From assembly GCF_001563265.1 (NCBI RefSeq), contig NZ_CP005085.1, forward strand, positions 310,001-374,000: a stretch of DNA of 64,000 nt, read 5' to 3'. Shown one piece after another: positions 43,894 to 52,702 of this stretch. Numbering within the stretch: the stretch's first letter is position 1; each line of letters opens with the position of its first letter. A model generated the notes under the pieces. It did no database searches and was not told the origin of the DNA. It saw only the letters and a program-made list of their open reading frames with translations. A program made the position numbers and the translations under genes. The stretch comes from Sphingobium sp. TKS (GTDB taxonomy: Bacteria; Pseudomonadota; Alphaproteobacteria; Sphingomonadales; Sphingomonadaceae).

Positions 43894-44844
43894 ATGAAGA
43901 GGATCGTCACCCTCACGATGAATCCGGCTATCGATGTCGCCTATGAGGCGGATCGGGTCTTTCACACCCGCAAGATCCGGGCGCGCCAGGAACATTATGA
44001 TCCAGGCGGCGGCGGCATCAATGTGGCTCGCGTGATCGCGCGGCTGGGCGGCACGGCCCGAGCCTATTATCTTTCGGGCGGCGCGACCGGATGCGCGCTC
44101 GATGGCCTGCTGGATCAGCATGTGCTGGTCCGTAGCCGCATTCCGATCAAGGGCGATACGCGGGTCAGCACGTCCATTTATGAACGCGAAACCGGTAAGG
44201 AATACCGCGTGGTGCCGCGAGGACCGGAGCTGACCGCGGACGAGTGGCACGCGGCGCTTACCCATCTGGAGAGCGCGCGTTCGGACTTCCTCGTGGCTAG
44301 CGGATCGCTGCCGCCCGGCGTGCCGGACGATTTCTACAGCCGCGTCCAGCAGCTTGCGCAGCGTCACGACATGCGGCTTATCCTCGACACCTCGGGCAAG
44401 GCGCTCTTCGAAGCCGTGACGGGCGGCGGGCTTTATCTCATCAAGCCGAGCATCGGCGAGTTGCGGCAACTGGTCGATCGGGCTCTCACCCAGGAGCGCG
44501 ATATCGCGGCGGCCGCCCAGGAGATCGTCGACAGCGGAAAGTCGCAATATGTAGCCGTGACGATGGGACGCGATGGCGCCATCCTTGCGAGCGGTGCGGG
44601 GACATGGCGGTTGCCAGCGGTCGCGGTAGAGACCAGGAGCGCCGTGGGCGCAGGAGACAGTTTCCTCGCGGCCATGGTATTCGCGCTCGGTTGCGAGCGG
44701 GATCCCCTGGAGGCCTTCCGCTACGCAATCGCGGCGGGCGCGGCGGCTGTACTGACGCCCGGCACGGACCTTTGTCATCGCGAGGATGTCGAGCGGCTGC
44801 TCTCCCTCGTGCCATCCATGGCCGCAGCGTTCGATGGCGCGTGA
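43894..44844 (+). CDS. pfkB: PfkB-family sugar kinase (6-phosphofructokinase II-like)
   Basis: 316-residue ribokinase-fold enzyme, probably phosphorylating fructose-6-phosphate or a related sugar phosphate. N-terminal MKRIVTLTMNPAIDVAYEAD and YDPGGGGINVARV are typical of PfkB/1-phosphofructokinases, and the catalytic anion-hole motif is SAVGAGDSFLAAM. It may raise glycolytic ATP yield under oxygen limitation, as PfkB genes do in other stress regulons. The next gene (CBS protein) starts 50 nt later on the same strand. Confidence 0.88.
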   Translation: MKRIVTLTMNPAIDVAYEADRVFHTRKIRARQEHYDPGGGGINVARVIARLGGTARAYYLSGGATGCALDGLLDQHVLVRSRIPIKGDTRVSTSIYERETGKEYRVVPRGPELTADEWHAALTHLESARSDFLVASGSLPPGVPDDFYSRVQQLAQRHDMRLILDTSGKALFEAVTGGGLYLIKPSIGELRQLVDRALTQERDIAAAAQEIVDSGKSQYVAVTMGRDGAILASGAGTWRLPAVAVETRSAVGAGDSFLAAMVFALGCERDPLEAFRYAIAAGAAAVLTPGTDLCHREDVERLLSLVPSMAAAFDGA

Positions 44845-44893
44845 CCAGGCGGCTGTCATCGAACGCCAGGCCAGAGAAAGAAGGATCAGTCTC

Positions 44894-45313
44894 ATGAAGG
44901 CCAGCGACATCATGACCTTGGGGGCGGCCACCACCACCGCCACCACTTCCCTGGCAGCTGCAATCAAGTGTATGTCCGATCACCGGATCAGCGCGCTCCC
45001 CGTCCTTGACGAGGAGGGGCATCTGCAGGGTATCGTCACGGAAGGCGATTTCTTCCGGCAAGACCTTGGGCCTTTTCGGCTTGATGCACTGGTAGGGATC
45101 GGAGCCGAAGAGCGAGAGCGTTCATTGGCATCCATGACGGTCGCGGAGATCATGTCGAGGCAGCCGATCACCGTCGATGGGGGTGAATCGCTGCAGGAAG
45201 CGATCGCCATCATGGAAGGACGGAGGGTGAAGCGTTTGCCCGTCACATCAGATGGCAAGCTGGTCGGCCTCCTCAGCCGAGCCGATATTTTGCGCGCGTT
45301 GATAGCTGATTAA
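44894..45313 (+). CDS. CBS-pair protein
   Basis: 139 residues comprising two CBS repeats: MKASDIMTL...RISALPVLDEEGHLQGIVTEGDFF and IMSRQPITV...RRVKRLPVTSDGKLVGLLSRADIL. CBS pairs bind AMP, ATP or related nucleotides and here probably report cell energy charge. ATG 44894 follows AAGAAGGA. It is convergent with prs, their stops overlapping by 4 nt. A truncated CBS gene of the same sort lies beside the IS element. Confidence 0.9.
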   Translation: MKASDIMTLGAATTTATTSLAAAIKCMSDHRISALPVLDEEGHLQGIVTEGDFFRQDLGPFRLDALVGIGAEERERSLASMTVAEIMSRQPITVDGGESLQEAIAIMEGRRVKRLPVTSDGKLVGLLSRADILRALIAD

Positions 45314-46194
45314 ACGAGGCCGTGCTCATAAAGCGCGCGGCAGATCAGAGGCGCCAACTGGGCCTTGCTTGTGGGGCCATCGATGCTGTCGCTGCTGGCG
45401 ACCGGCGCGATCCCGTTCTGCTCTATGAGTGCCATATCATCAGCGTTGGCCAGACAATGGGTCACGATGGCTTCGACCGAGGTTGCGCCGGCGCCGTAAA
45501 GCAGCCTGGCCGCCTCGACGAGTGTGCGACCGCTCGAGATCATGTCATCCACCAATATGGCGCGGCGCTCCTTCACCCGTTCGATGTCCGCGATGGCAAG
45601 GCTGACCTGCCGGTCGCCGAGCCGCTGCTTTGACGCAATGAGCGTCTGCAGGCCCAGAGGCGCGGCGATCGTCCCTGTCCACTGACAAGATTCGCTGTCC
45701 GGACCGATGACGAGTGGATTATCATGAGCGTCAATGAGTGTGGCCAATACCGGCGCGGCGGACAGGGCAATCGCAGGGATCCCCGGGACGATCTTGCTCA
45801 GGGCCGCTATTCGGTGGAGATGCGGGTCCACCGTCACCAGGCCGTCGAAATGGGCGGCGATGAGACCGCCGATCACCTTTTGGCTGATCGCTTCGCCTGA
45901 ATGAAAGGCTTTGTCCTGGCGCATATAGGCGAGATAGGGCGCAACAAGGACGACGCGCTCAGCGCCCTGATCCCGCGCGGCTGATGCCGCAAGCAGCAGT
46001 TCGATCATCTTGCGGTCGGGGTCGTCAAGCGAACGGCAGAGGATGACGGTTCGGGCCGATGCCGGGACACGCACCAGACATTCCCTGTCGGGAAAGCGGT
46101 GGGTCTCCACCTCATGAACTGGGACGTGCAACAGTGTGGCCAGCCTCTGCGCGGCAGCCATGCCGTCGGAAAAGCTGAGGATGATCGTGCTCAC
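45310..46194 (-). CDS. prs: Ribose-phosphate diphosphokinase (PRPP synthase)
   Basis: 294 residues, a little shorter than housekeeping Prs (about 310-315). Motifs: HRFPDRECLVRV, DPHLHRIAALSKIVPG, the PRPP-binding loop AILVDDMISSGRTLVEAA. It makes PRPP from ribose-5-phosphate and ATP. GTG start overlaps the stop of the upstream phosphorylase (GTGA), so the two enzymes are made together. This plasmid copy is diverged and probably serves a special salvage pathway rather than general biosynthesis. Confidence 0.9.
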   Translation of the reverse strand: MSTIILSFSDGMAAAQRLATLLHVPVHEVETHRFPDRECLVRVPASARTVILCRSLDDPDRKMIELLLAASAARDQGAERVVLVAPYLAYMRQDKAFHSGEAISQKVIGGLIAAHFDGLVTVDPHLHRIAALSKIVPGIPAIALSAAPVLATLIDAHDNPLVIGPDSESCQWTGTIAAPLGLQTLIASKQRLGDRQVSLAIADIERVKERRAILVDDMISSGRTLVEAARLLYGAGATSVEAIVTHCLANADDMALIEQNGIAPVASSDSIDGPTSKAQLAPLICRALYEHGLV

Positions 46195-47678
46195 TGCGTC
46201 ACCTCATAGCCTGAATCTTCCGTTGCGAGATCGCGCGCAAAGCCGAGCCCGGTGCGGGACTGGGCATGAATGCGGTAGAGGGTCTGCCCCTTGCGTACCT
46301 CGGCGCCGACCTTGTGCAGAAGGTCGATTCCGGCCCCCTTGTCCATAGGTGCGCCGGCCAGACGGGCGATCCGTGCTATCCGGTGGCAATCGATAGTGCT
46401 CACGCGGCCTCCATGAAGCGCATGCACCTCATGGACATGCTCGCCCAGAGCAAATTTGGTCGTCTGTCGGCCCTGCGCCTCGATCAGCCGGTCCATCGCG
46501 GCAAGCGCCTCTCCGGAGGCCAGCAGTTCCATGGCCCGCGCATAGCCTCGCCCGCCGCGCAACGCCGGATCAAAGTCCAGCACGCGTCCGGCGAGAAACA
46601 AGGCGTGCTCACGAAGATCCTGCGGCGCGTCGGCATCGTTGCGGAGCACGGCCATGACATCGCGCGCCTCCAGCACGGGGCCGACCCCACGCCCGACCGG
46701 TTGCGATCCGTCCGTAATCACGATGTCGATCACAAGACCGATCTTGTCCGCGATATGTTCGAACAGCTTGCGCAGCCGCACCGCATCGTCCTGAGTGCGG
46801 ACCTTGGCTGTCGGGCCGACGGGAATGTCGAGCACCAGATGCGTCGAGCCGGCCGCAAGCTTCTTCGACAGGATGGAAGCCACCATCTGGTCGAAGGTGT
46901 CGATCCGCAGCGGCCGCTCCACCGAGATCAGGACATCGTCCGCCGGCGACAGGTTCACCCTGCCGCCCCAGGCCAGCACGGCCTTCTCCCGGGCAACGAT
47001 GGCGCGCATATTCTCTTCGCACAGATCGACATTGGCCAGAACTTCCATCGTGTCGGCGGTGCCCGACGGCGAGGTGATCGCGCGGGATGAGGTCTTGGGC
47101 ATGATGAGGCCGTGCGCCGCCACGATGGGCACGACAATCATCGATGTGCGGTTGCCGGGTATCCCCCCGATACAGTGCTTGTCGACGACGAGCCGCGCTT
47201 TCCAGTCGAAGCGGTGGCCAACATCAGCCATCGCGCGCGTGACCGCCAGCGTTTCCTGCGTGCTCATGAAGCTGGCGCAGGCGACCAGAAAGGCGCCGAT
47301 TTCCATGGGCGAGTAACGGTGGGTGGCTATGTCCCGGATGATAGCGGAAATCTCGTCATCCTGAAGCGTGTCGCCGTCGATCTTGCGACGAACAAATTCA
47401 AGGCTGGTCGGCGGCATCGCCTGCTCGATGGCGACTGTCGCACCTTCCGGCAGGCCCAGTCGCCGGAAGGCTTGTTCGCCAAGGCCGATCTCCCCAGGTT
47501 TAAGCATTGCCGGTTCGTCCACCAGCGCCAGCGTCGCCAGGATCTCGGCATTCTCGCCACTGATACGGATCTTGCGCAGGGCCTGAAACTGCTCGGCGGA
47601 ATAGCCATTGCTTTCGCGCAGCAGGAAGGCGGTATTTTCCGGATATGTGTCAATCGCGAGGCGCCTGATCGTCAGCAT
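46191..47678 (-). CDS. AMP phosphorylase / thymidine phosphorylase-like enzyme
   Basis: 495 residues, the long form of nucleoside phosphorylase family II with an extra N-terminal domain of about 85 residues, as in archaeal AMP phosphorylase (DeoA). Signature: VVDKHCIGGIPGNRTSMIVVPIVAAHG; also SSRAITSPSGTADTMEVLANV. The archaeal type converts AMP (or CMP/UMP) and phosphate to base and ribose-1,5-bisphosphate. No type III RuBisCO or ribose-1,5-bisphosphate isomerase is in this window, so the product's fate here is open. Coupled to prs by a GTGA overlap. Confidence 0.88.
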   Translation of the reverse strand: MLTIRRLAIDTYPENTAFLLRESNGYSAEQFQALRKIRISGENAEILATLALVDEPAMLKPGEIGLGEQAFRRLGLPEGATVAIEQAMPPTSLEFVRRKIDGDTLQDDEISAIIRDIATHRYSPMEIGAFLVACASFMSTQETLAVTRAMADVGHRFDWKARLVVDKHCIGGIPGNRTSMIVVPIVAAHGLIMPKTSSRAITSPSGTADTMEVLANVDLCEENMRAIVAREKAVLAWGGRVNLSPADDVLISVERPLRIDTFDQMVASILSKKLAAGSTHLVLDIPVGPTAKVRTQDDAVRLRKLFEHIADKIGLVIDIVITDGSQPVGRGVGPVLEARDVMAVLRNDADAPQDLREHALFLAGRVLDFDPALRGGRGYARAMELLASGEALAAMDRLIEAQGRQTTKFALGEHVHEVHALHGGRVSTIDCHRIARIARLAGAPMDKGAGIDLLHKVGAEVRKGQTLYRIHAQSRTGLGFARDLATEDSGYEVTQ

Positions 47679-47781
47679 GGGATGGCTTTCCGCCTTGCGT
47701 TTTCTTTGGCGCGCCAGGCTATAGGCAATGAGTGGTGGCGCGATACGTAATTGCCCGAATGCCGGCGCCGCTGTCTTTCCG

Positions 47782-48453
47782 TCAACTCCCGTCGCCTAGT
47801 TGCGGGGGCAGCGGCGTTCCATACAGTTCTTGCCGGACCCGCGCACAGATGCTCGCCGCGCGCGTGCGGACGCGCTGGAGATTGTCTTCGATGAACGCGC
47901 TGCTTGCACCTTCCACCACGTCACCGATGTGTAACACCTCATTCGACCGCATCGAGAAGGCGCGGAACAGATAGGTGCCGGCAAGCTCGCGGAGCGCCCC
48001 GGTCTGGCCCTGGGCCTCGAGCCAGTCCGCCGGCGCGCCGGAGGTCGTGATGGCGCAGAGGCGGCCCTTGCCGAGCGGTCCCTCTGCCGATCTATCCTGA
48101 ACCTGGCGCACGGTCGTTCCTGCTCCCAGCACGCGATCGATATAGCCGACCAGCATCGCGGGAGGCATGCCGAACCAGATCGGAAAGACGAACGTCACGA
48201 CATTCGTACCGCTCAGCATGTCCAATTCCGTTTGCACGTCAGGAGCCAGCATGACTTCCTTGCGATCGGGCCGTTCCTCATTCCTCAGCACCGGATCGAA
48301 GTTCATGGCGTAAAGGTCGCGCAGGATCACCTCCTGTCCTGCGCCTTGTACGGTGTCGCAATAAGTGCGGGCGATCGTCGCGTTGAAACTGTTCGGGTCA
48401 GGATGGGCGAGCACCACGGCGTGGCGAATGCGTCCAGGGGCGGCACTGCTCAT
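47782..48453 (-). CDS. NAD(P)H-dependent flavin oxidoreductase (NQO1/KefF-like)
   Basis: 223-residue flavodoxin-fold protein. VLAHPDPNSFNATIARTYCD is the FMN/FAD phosphate loop of NQO1-type reductases; FVFPIWFGMPPAMLVGYIDRVL and AITTSGAPADWL are the other family blocks. It probably reduces quinones or acts as a potassium-efflux regulator. ATG follows GGAGGGA by 4-5 nt. It is downstream of the RNA metallohydrolase on the same strand. Confidence 0.88.
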   Translation of the reverse strand: MSSAAPGRIRHAVVLAHPDPNSFNATIARTYCDTVQGAGQEVILRDLYAMNFDPVLRNEERPDRKEVMLAPDVQTELDMLSGTNVVTFVFPIWFGMPPAMLVGYIDRVLGAGTTVRQVQDRSAEGPLGKGRLCAITTSGAPADWLEAQGQTGALRELAGTYLFRAFSMRSNEVLHIGDVVEGASSAFIEDNLQRVRTRAASICARVRQELYGTPLPPQLGDGS

Positions 48454-48473
48454 GGGGTCCCTCCGTAATCAGC

Positions 48474-50063
48474 TTAACGGCGATGCTTCGCCTCCTCATA
48501 TTCGTCGAGGATGCGTCGCATTTGGGCAAGCGCATCGCGGCGTGCCTTCTCATTTCTGATGCGGCCGAGATGCTGTTTGAGATGGGTGATGAAATCGGCA
48601 TAGTCATTCTGCCAGTCCGGTCCTGCGAGCTGATCCATATCGACACGGCCGGTCTGGATCCTTCGGGCAGGCGCCCCTGGTTCGAGAGCGTAGGCCTCGC
48701 CGATTTGCGGCGCGATGATGCTGGTTGCGCGGTCGTCCGCCTGGACCAGCTCGCGCAAGGATGCGACGGCTTCCCGCTCGCCATGGTCCAGGAACAGGCT
48801 GCCGGCTATGGGACGGCGCGCAGTGATCCAGTCGTGCAGCTCTTCGCGGTCGGCATGAGCAGAATAGCTTTCGATGCGCCGTATCCGCGCGCGAACATTA
48901 ATGTCCTCGCCTGAGATGCGCACCCGCTGCGCTCCGTCCAGAAGAACTCGTCCAAGCGTGCCCTTGGCCTGGAACCCGACGAAGAGGACGGTCGAGTCCC
49001 TGCGGAAGAGGTTATGCTTCAGATGATGACGGATGCGCCCTGCTTCGCACATGCCCGAGGCCGCCATGATGATCGCCCCTGACAGAGTGTTAAGCCGGAT
49101 CGATTCGGCGACATCCTCGACATAATGGATCGAAGGGTGGCGGAAGATGTCCTTGCCTTCGGTGTCCTCGAGTTCCGCAGCATGGGCCGCGAACACCTTG
49201 GTCGCGCGGCTGGCGAGCGGCGAGTCCACGAAGATCGGGACGTTGGGGATGCGATTAGCATCGGCGAGGTGCGCCAGATCGAGCAGCAGCTCTTGCGTCC
49301 GCTCCAGCGCGAAGCTGGGAATGATGAGATTGCCGCCGCGCACCAGCGCGTCCTTGATTTCGCCTTCCAGCTGGCTGCGCCGCTGATCGATGGTGAATTT
49401 TTCGCGCGTTCGGTCGCCATAGGTGGCTTCACAGACGATGTGGTCGAGGCCCGACGGCGCTTGCGGATCAGCGTGGAAAGCCTTGTTTTCGGGACCAAGG
49501 TCGCCGGAAAACAGCATATGCACGCCTGCTGCTTCGATTTCGGCGGATGCTGCCCCCAATATGTGCCCCGCGTTCCAGAATCGGGCGCGGAAACCCGATG
49601 CCGGATCGAACCATTCCGACAGTCCGACGGGCCGACTGAGCCGCCATGCCCGCAACGCATCCTCTTCGGTGTACAGCGGCTCGAACCGGCTCTCTCCCGC
49701 CCGGTCGCGCCGGCGGTTTCGACGGTCCGCTTCGCTCTCCTGGATACGCCCCGCATCAGCCAGCATATATTCCAGCAGGTCGGAGGTGGCAGGGGTGCAC
49801 CATATCGGTCCCTCAAAGCCCTGCGCTGCCAGCTTGGGTAGCAGCCCGCAATGGTCGATATGGGCGTGGGTCAGCACGACCGCTTCGATCTTGCGCGGAT
49901 CGAAGCTGAACGCGCCATGGTTCAGCGTCTCGAGCGTACGCGATCCCTGGAACAGACCGCAGTCGATGAGGATGGCTCGGTCACCCAGCCGCAATTCCAT
50001 GCACGAGCCCGTGACTGTACCTGCCGAGCCGTGAAATGTCAGCGTGGGTGACGATCTCTCCAC
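48474..50063 (-). CDS. MBL-fold beta-CASP RNA metallohydrolase
   Basis: 529 residues. The metallo-beta-lactamase motif is LTHAHIDHCGLLPKL; a further His in FWNAGHILGAAS and Asp in LFSGDLGPE complete the zinc site. The beta-CASP insert (about 240-370) precedes the C-terminal RNA-specificity domain (SYSAHADREELHDWI, LDHGEREA). This CPSF73-like class includes RNases acting on mRNA or rRNA. GTG 50063 is chosen (GGGAGAA upstream, and the protein then starts at the first beta strand); the frame extends to 50171 without support. It is divergent from PEP synthase, sharing a promoter region of about 107 bp. Confidence 0.9.
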   Translation of the reverse strand: MERSSPTLTFHGSAGTVTGSCMELRLGDRAILIDCGLFQGSRTLETLNHGAFSFDPRKIEAVVLTHAHIDHCGLLPKLAAQGFEGPIWCTPATSDLLEYMLADAGRIQESEADRRNRRRDRAGESRFEPLYTEEDALRAWRLSRPVGLSEWFDPASGFRARFWNAGHILGAASAEIEAAGVHMLFSGDLGPENKAFHADPQAPSGLDHIVCEATYGDRTREKFTIDQRRSQLEGEIKDALVRGGNLIIPSFALERTQELLLDLAHLADANRIPNVPIFVDSPLASRATKVFAAHAAELEDTEGKDIFRHPSIHYVEDVAESIRLNTLSGAIIMAASGMCEAGRIRHHLKHNLFRRDSTVLFVGFQAKGTLGRVLLDGAQRVRISGEDINVRARIRRIESYSAHADREELHDWITARRPIAGSLFLDHGEREAVASLRELVQADDRATSIIAPQIGEAYALEPGAPARRIQTGRVDMDQLAGPDWQNDYADFITHLKQHLGRIRNEKARRDALAQMRRILDEYEEAKHRR

Positions 50064-50170
50064 TGAACTTCTCCCTTGATGGCCTCGCAACTTTTTCGGT
50101 AGGATAGCACGTCCGAGGCTGTCCGTAGTTATCCTGATACCGGCGGCTTCCTTCATCCGTAAAATCCCCA

Positions 50171-52630
50171 ATGTCGAAGATTACAGAGCGCGACCATTGT
50201 GGCGCCATGGCGACCGAAACCCACCCCATGCCTTTGCCCTCCAGGGATGACGCGATCGTCTGGTTTGACACGCTGGGGCGCGCTGACGTGCCGCGCGTGG
50301 GGGGCAAGAATGCGTCGCTCGGTGAGATGGTAGCGGTGCTTGGCGAGGCAGGCGTCCAAGTGCCGGCAGGCTTTGCGACCACGGCGTGGGCCTACTGGGC
50401 GCTGGTGGAGCATAATGGGATCGGCGATCGGCTCGCGGCGATCATCACCCAGTATCGCGAAGGGACGATGCCGTTGCACGAGGCAGGTGAATCGGCACGG
50501 CGCCTGTTTCTCGACGCCGAAATGCCGGTGCACATTTCCGATCCCCTGCTAGGAGCCTATCGAGATTTGTCGCGCAGGGCGGGCAAGCAAGAAGTGGCGG
50601 TCGCGGTGCGGTCAAGCGCAACTGCGGAAGACTTGCCTGACGCAAGTTTCGCCGGGCAGCAGGAGAGCTTTCTCAACGTCGTGGGAGAGCGAGCGCTGCT
50701 CGACGCATGCCGGCGCTGCTTCGCCTCGCTCTTTACCGATCGGGCAATCGCCTATCGCGAGGCCAAGGGCTTCGACCATCTGCGCATTGCGCTGTCCGTT
50801 GGCGTACAGATCATGGTGCGGTCGGACCTGGCCGGCTCAGGCGTGATGTTCTCGATAGACACGGAGACCGGATTTCCTCGCGTGGCGGTCATCAGCGCCG
50901 CCTGGGGCCTTGGCGAAACGGTGGTCCAGGGGCGCGTCGATCCTGACAGCTATCTGGTGTTCAAGCCCTTTCTGTCGGACGCGCGGCTAAAGCCGATCGT
51001 CGAAAAGCGGCTGGGAGCGAAGACGCAGAAGCTCATCTATGCGTCGGGCGGCAGCGCGCGCACCGAACTGGTCGAATGCAGCCGTCATGAGCGTGAGCAT
51101 CTTGTCCTTGAAGATGAGGAGATTTTGGAGCTGGCGCGCTGGGCCGTGCTGATCGAGCGGCATTATGGATGCCCGATGGACATGGAATGGGCGAAGGATG
51201 GGGAAAGCGGCAAGCTCTTCATCGTGCAGGCCCGTCCTGAAACTGTGCACGGCGCGCGTTCGGCCACAGCGATGAAGAACTGGCGACTGGCGGTAAAGCC
51301 TCCCAAGCCGATCGCCACCGGCGCAGCCGTGGGGGACGCGATCGCTTGCGGAACGGCTTGCATCATTCGCGCCACCGACGACATTGCCAACTTTGTTGAT
51401 GGCGCGATCCTCGTCACGGACAACACCGATCCCGACTGGGTCCCGATCATGCGAAGAGCCGCCGGCATCATCACCGACCACGGCGGACCGACCAGTCATG
51501 CCGCCATCGTAAGCCGCGAACTGGGTGTGCCTGCCGTCATCGGCACGGGGGACGCAACCGGCTGCATCACTCCGGGACAGGACATCACGCTTTCCTGCGC
51601 CGAAGGCGACCGGGGCCACGTCTATCCCGGCCGCCTGCCGTTCGCAGTCGAGGAAGTGGACATCGCAGGCTTGCCGACCTCGCGGACGCAGCTGATGCTG
51701 AACGTTGCCAGCCCTGCCAGTGCGTTCCGTTGGTGGCGTCTGCCGTCCAAGGGCGTGGGCCTCGCGCGAATGGAGTTCATCATCAGCAATCTGATCCGCG
51801 TGCATCCCATGGCGCTTGCCCATCCTGACCGGATCGCGGATGCTGGGGAGCGGCGTGAAATCGAAAACCTCACCCGCGGATACGAGCATCCGAGAGATTA
51901 TTTCATCCAGACATTGGGACGCGGCATCGCGAAGATCGCCGCCGCGCATTCTCCCCACCCGGTGATCGTCCGCCTGTCCGACTTCAAGACCAACGAATAT
52001 GCGCATTTGCTCGGCGGCGGCGCGTTCGAGCCGCGTGAGCAAAATCCCATGCTCGGCTTCCGGGGCGCCTCGCGCTATTATCATGAACGCTATCGGGACG
52101 GGTTCGCATTGGAATGCCGGGCCATCAGGTTCGTGCGCGAAGTAATTGGCTTTGAGAATGTCATCGTCATGATACCATTTTGTCGGACCCTCGCTGAAGC
52201 CGGCAAGGTCATCACCGAAATGTCGCGCCATGGACTGATGCGCGGCGAGCGAGGCTTGCAGCTTTACATGATGGCGGAAATCCCTGCGAATGTGGTGCTC
52301 GCCGAGCAGTTTGCCGCCCGCTTTGACGGCTTTTCGATCGGCTCCAATGATTTGACGCAACTGGTTCTAGGCGTCGATCGTGATTCTGATCTGCTGGCAC
52401 CGCTGTTCGATGAGCGCGACCCTGCGGTGATGCAGATGGTCGGCGACCTGATCGCCCGGGCCAGAAAGGCGGGCGTCAAGGTCGGGATATGCGGTCAGGC
52501 CCCCAGCAACTACCCCGATTTCGCCGAGTTCCTCGTGGCGCAGGGCATCGACAGCATCTCGCTTAATCCCGACAGTTTCGTGGCGACACTGAAAACCGTT
52601 GCAACGGCGGAAGCTTCCCTGCCTGCTTAA
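50171..52630 (+). CDS. ppsA: Phosphoenolpyruvate synthase
   Basis: 819 residues (PpsA usually about 790). The N-terminal ATP-grasp half starts VGGKNASLGEM and includes AVRSSATAEDLPDASFAGQQ. The phosphohistidine domain has ITDHGGPTSHAAIVSRELGV. The C-terminal PEP-utilising barrel has GSNDLTQLVLGVDRD and ICGQAPSN. It interconverts pyruvate + ATP and PEP + AMP + phosphate. AMP produced or consumed here could link it to the AMP phosphorylase nearby. The ATG lacks a good ribosome site; internal ATGs at 50207 and 50228 are alternatives. Confidence 0.93.
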   Translation: MSKITERDHCGAMATETHPMPLPSRDDAIVWFDTLGRADVPRVGGKNASLGEMVAVLGEAGVQVPAGFATTAWAYWALVEHNGIGDRLAAIITQYREGTMPLHEAGESARRLFLDAEMPVHISDPLLGAYRDLSRRAGKQEVAVAVRSSATAEDLPDASFAGQQESFLNVVGERALLDACRRCFASLFTDRAIAYREAKGFDHLRIALSVGVQIMVRSDLAGSGVMFSIDTETGFPRVAVISAAWGLGETVVQGRVDPDSYLVFKPFLSDARLKPIVEKRLGAKTQKLIYASGGSARTELVECSRHEREHLVLEDEEILELARWAVLIERHYGCPMDMEWAKDGESGKLFIVQARPETVHGARSATAMKNWRLAVKPPKPIATGAAVGDAIACGTACIIRATDDIANFVDGAILVTDNTDPDWVPIMRRAAGIITDHGGPTSHAAIVSRELGVPAVIGTGDATGCITPGQDITLSCAEGDRGHVYPGRLPFAVEEVDIAGLPTSRTQLMLNVASPASAFRWWRLPSKGVGLARMEFIISNLIRVHPMALAHPDRIADAGERREIENLTRGYEHPRDYFIQTLGRGIAKIAAAHSPHPVIVRLSDFKTNEYAHLLGGGAFEPREQNPMLGFRGASRYYHERYRDGFALECRAIRFVREVIGFENVIVMIPFCRTLAEAGKVITEMSRHGLMRGERGLQLYMMAEIPANVVLAEQFAARFDGFSIGSNDLTQLVLGVDRDSDLLAPLFDERDPAVMQMVGDLIARARKAGVKVGICGQAPSNYPDFAEFLVAQGIDSISLNPDSFVATLKTVATAEASLPA

Positions 52631-52702
52631 CTTGGGCTCAGCCGAAGAGATGGCGCGATCTGACCACGGCGTTATATCATATCCAGATGGGGACAAAGCG
52701 GG

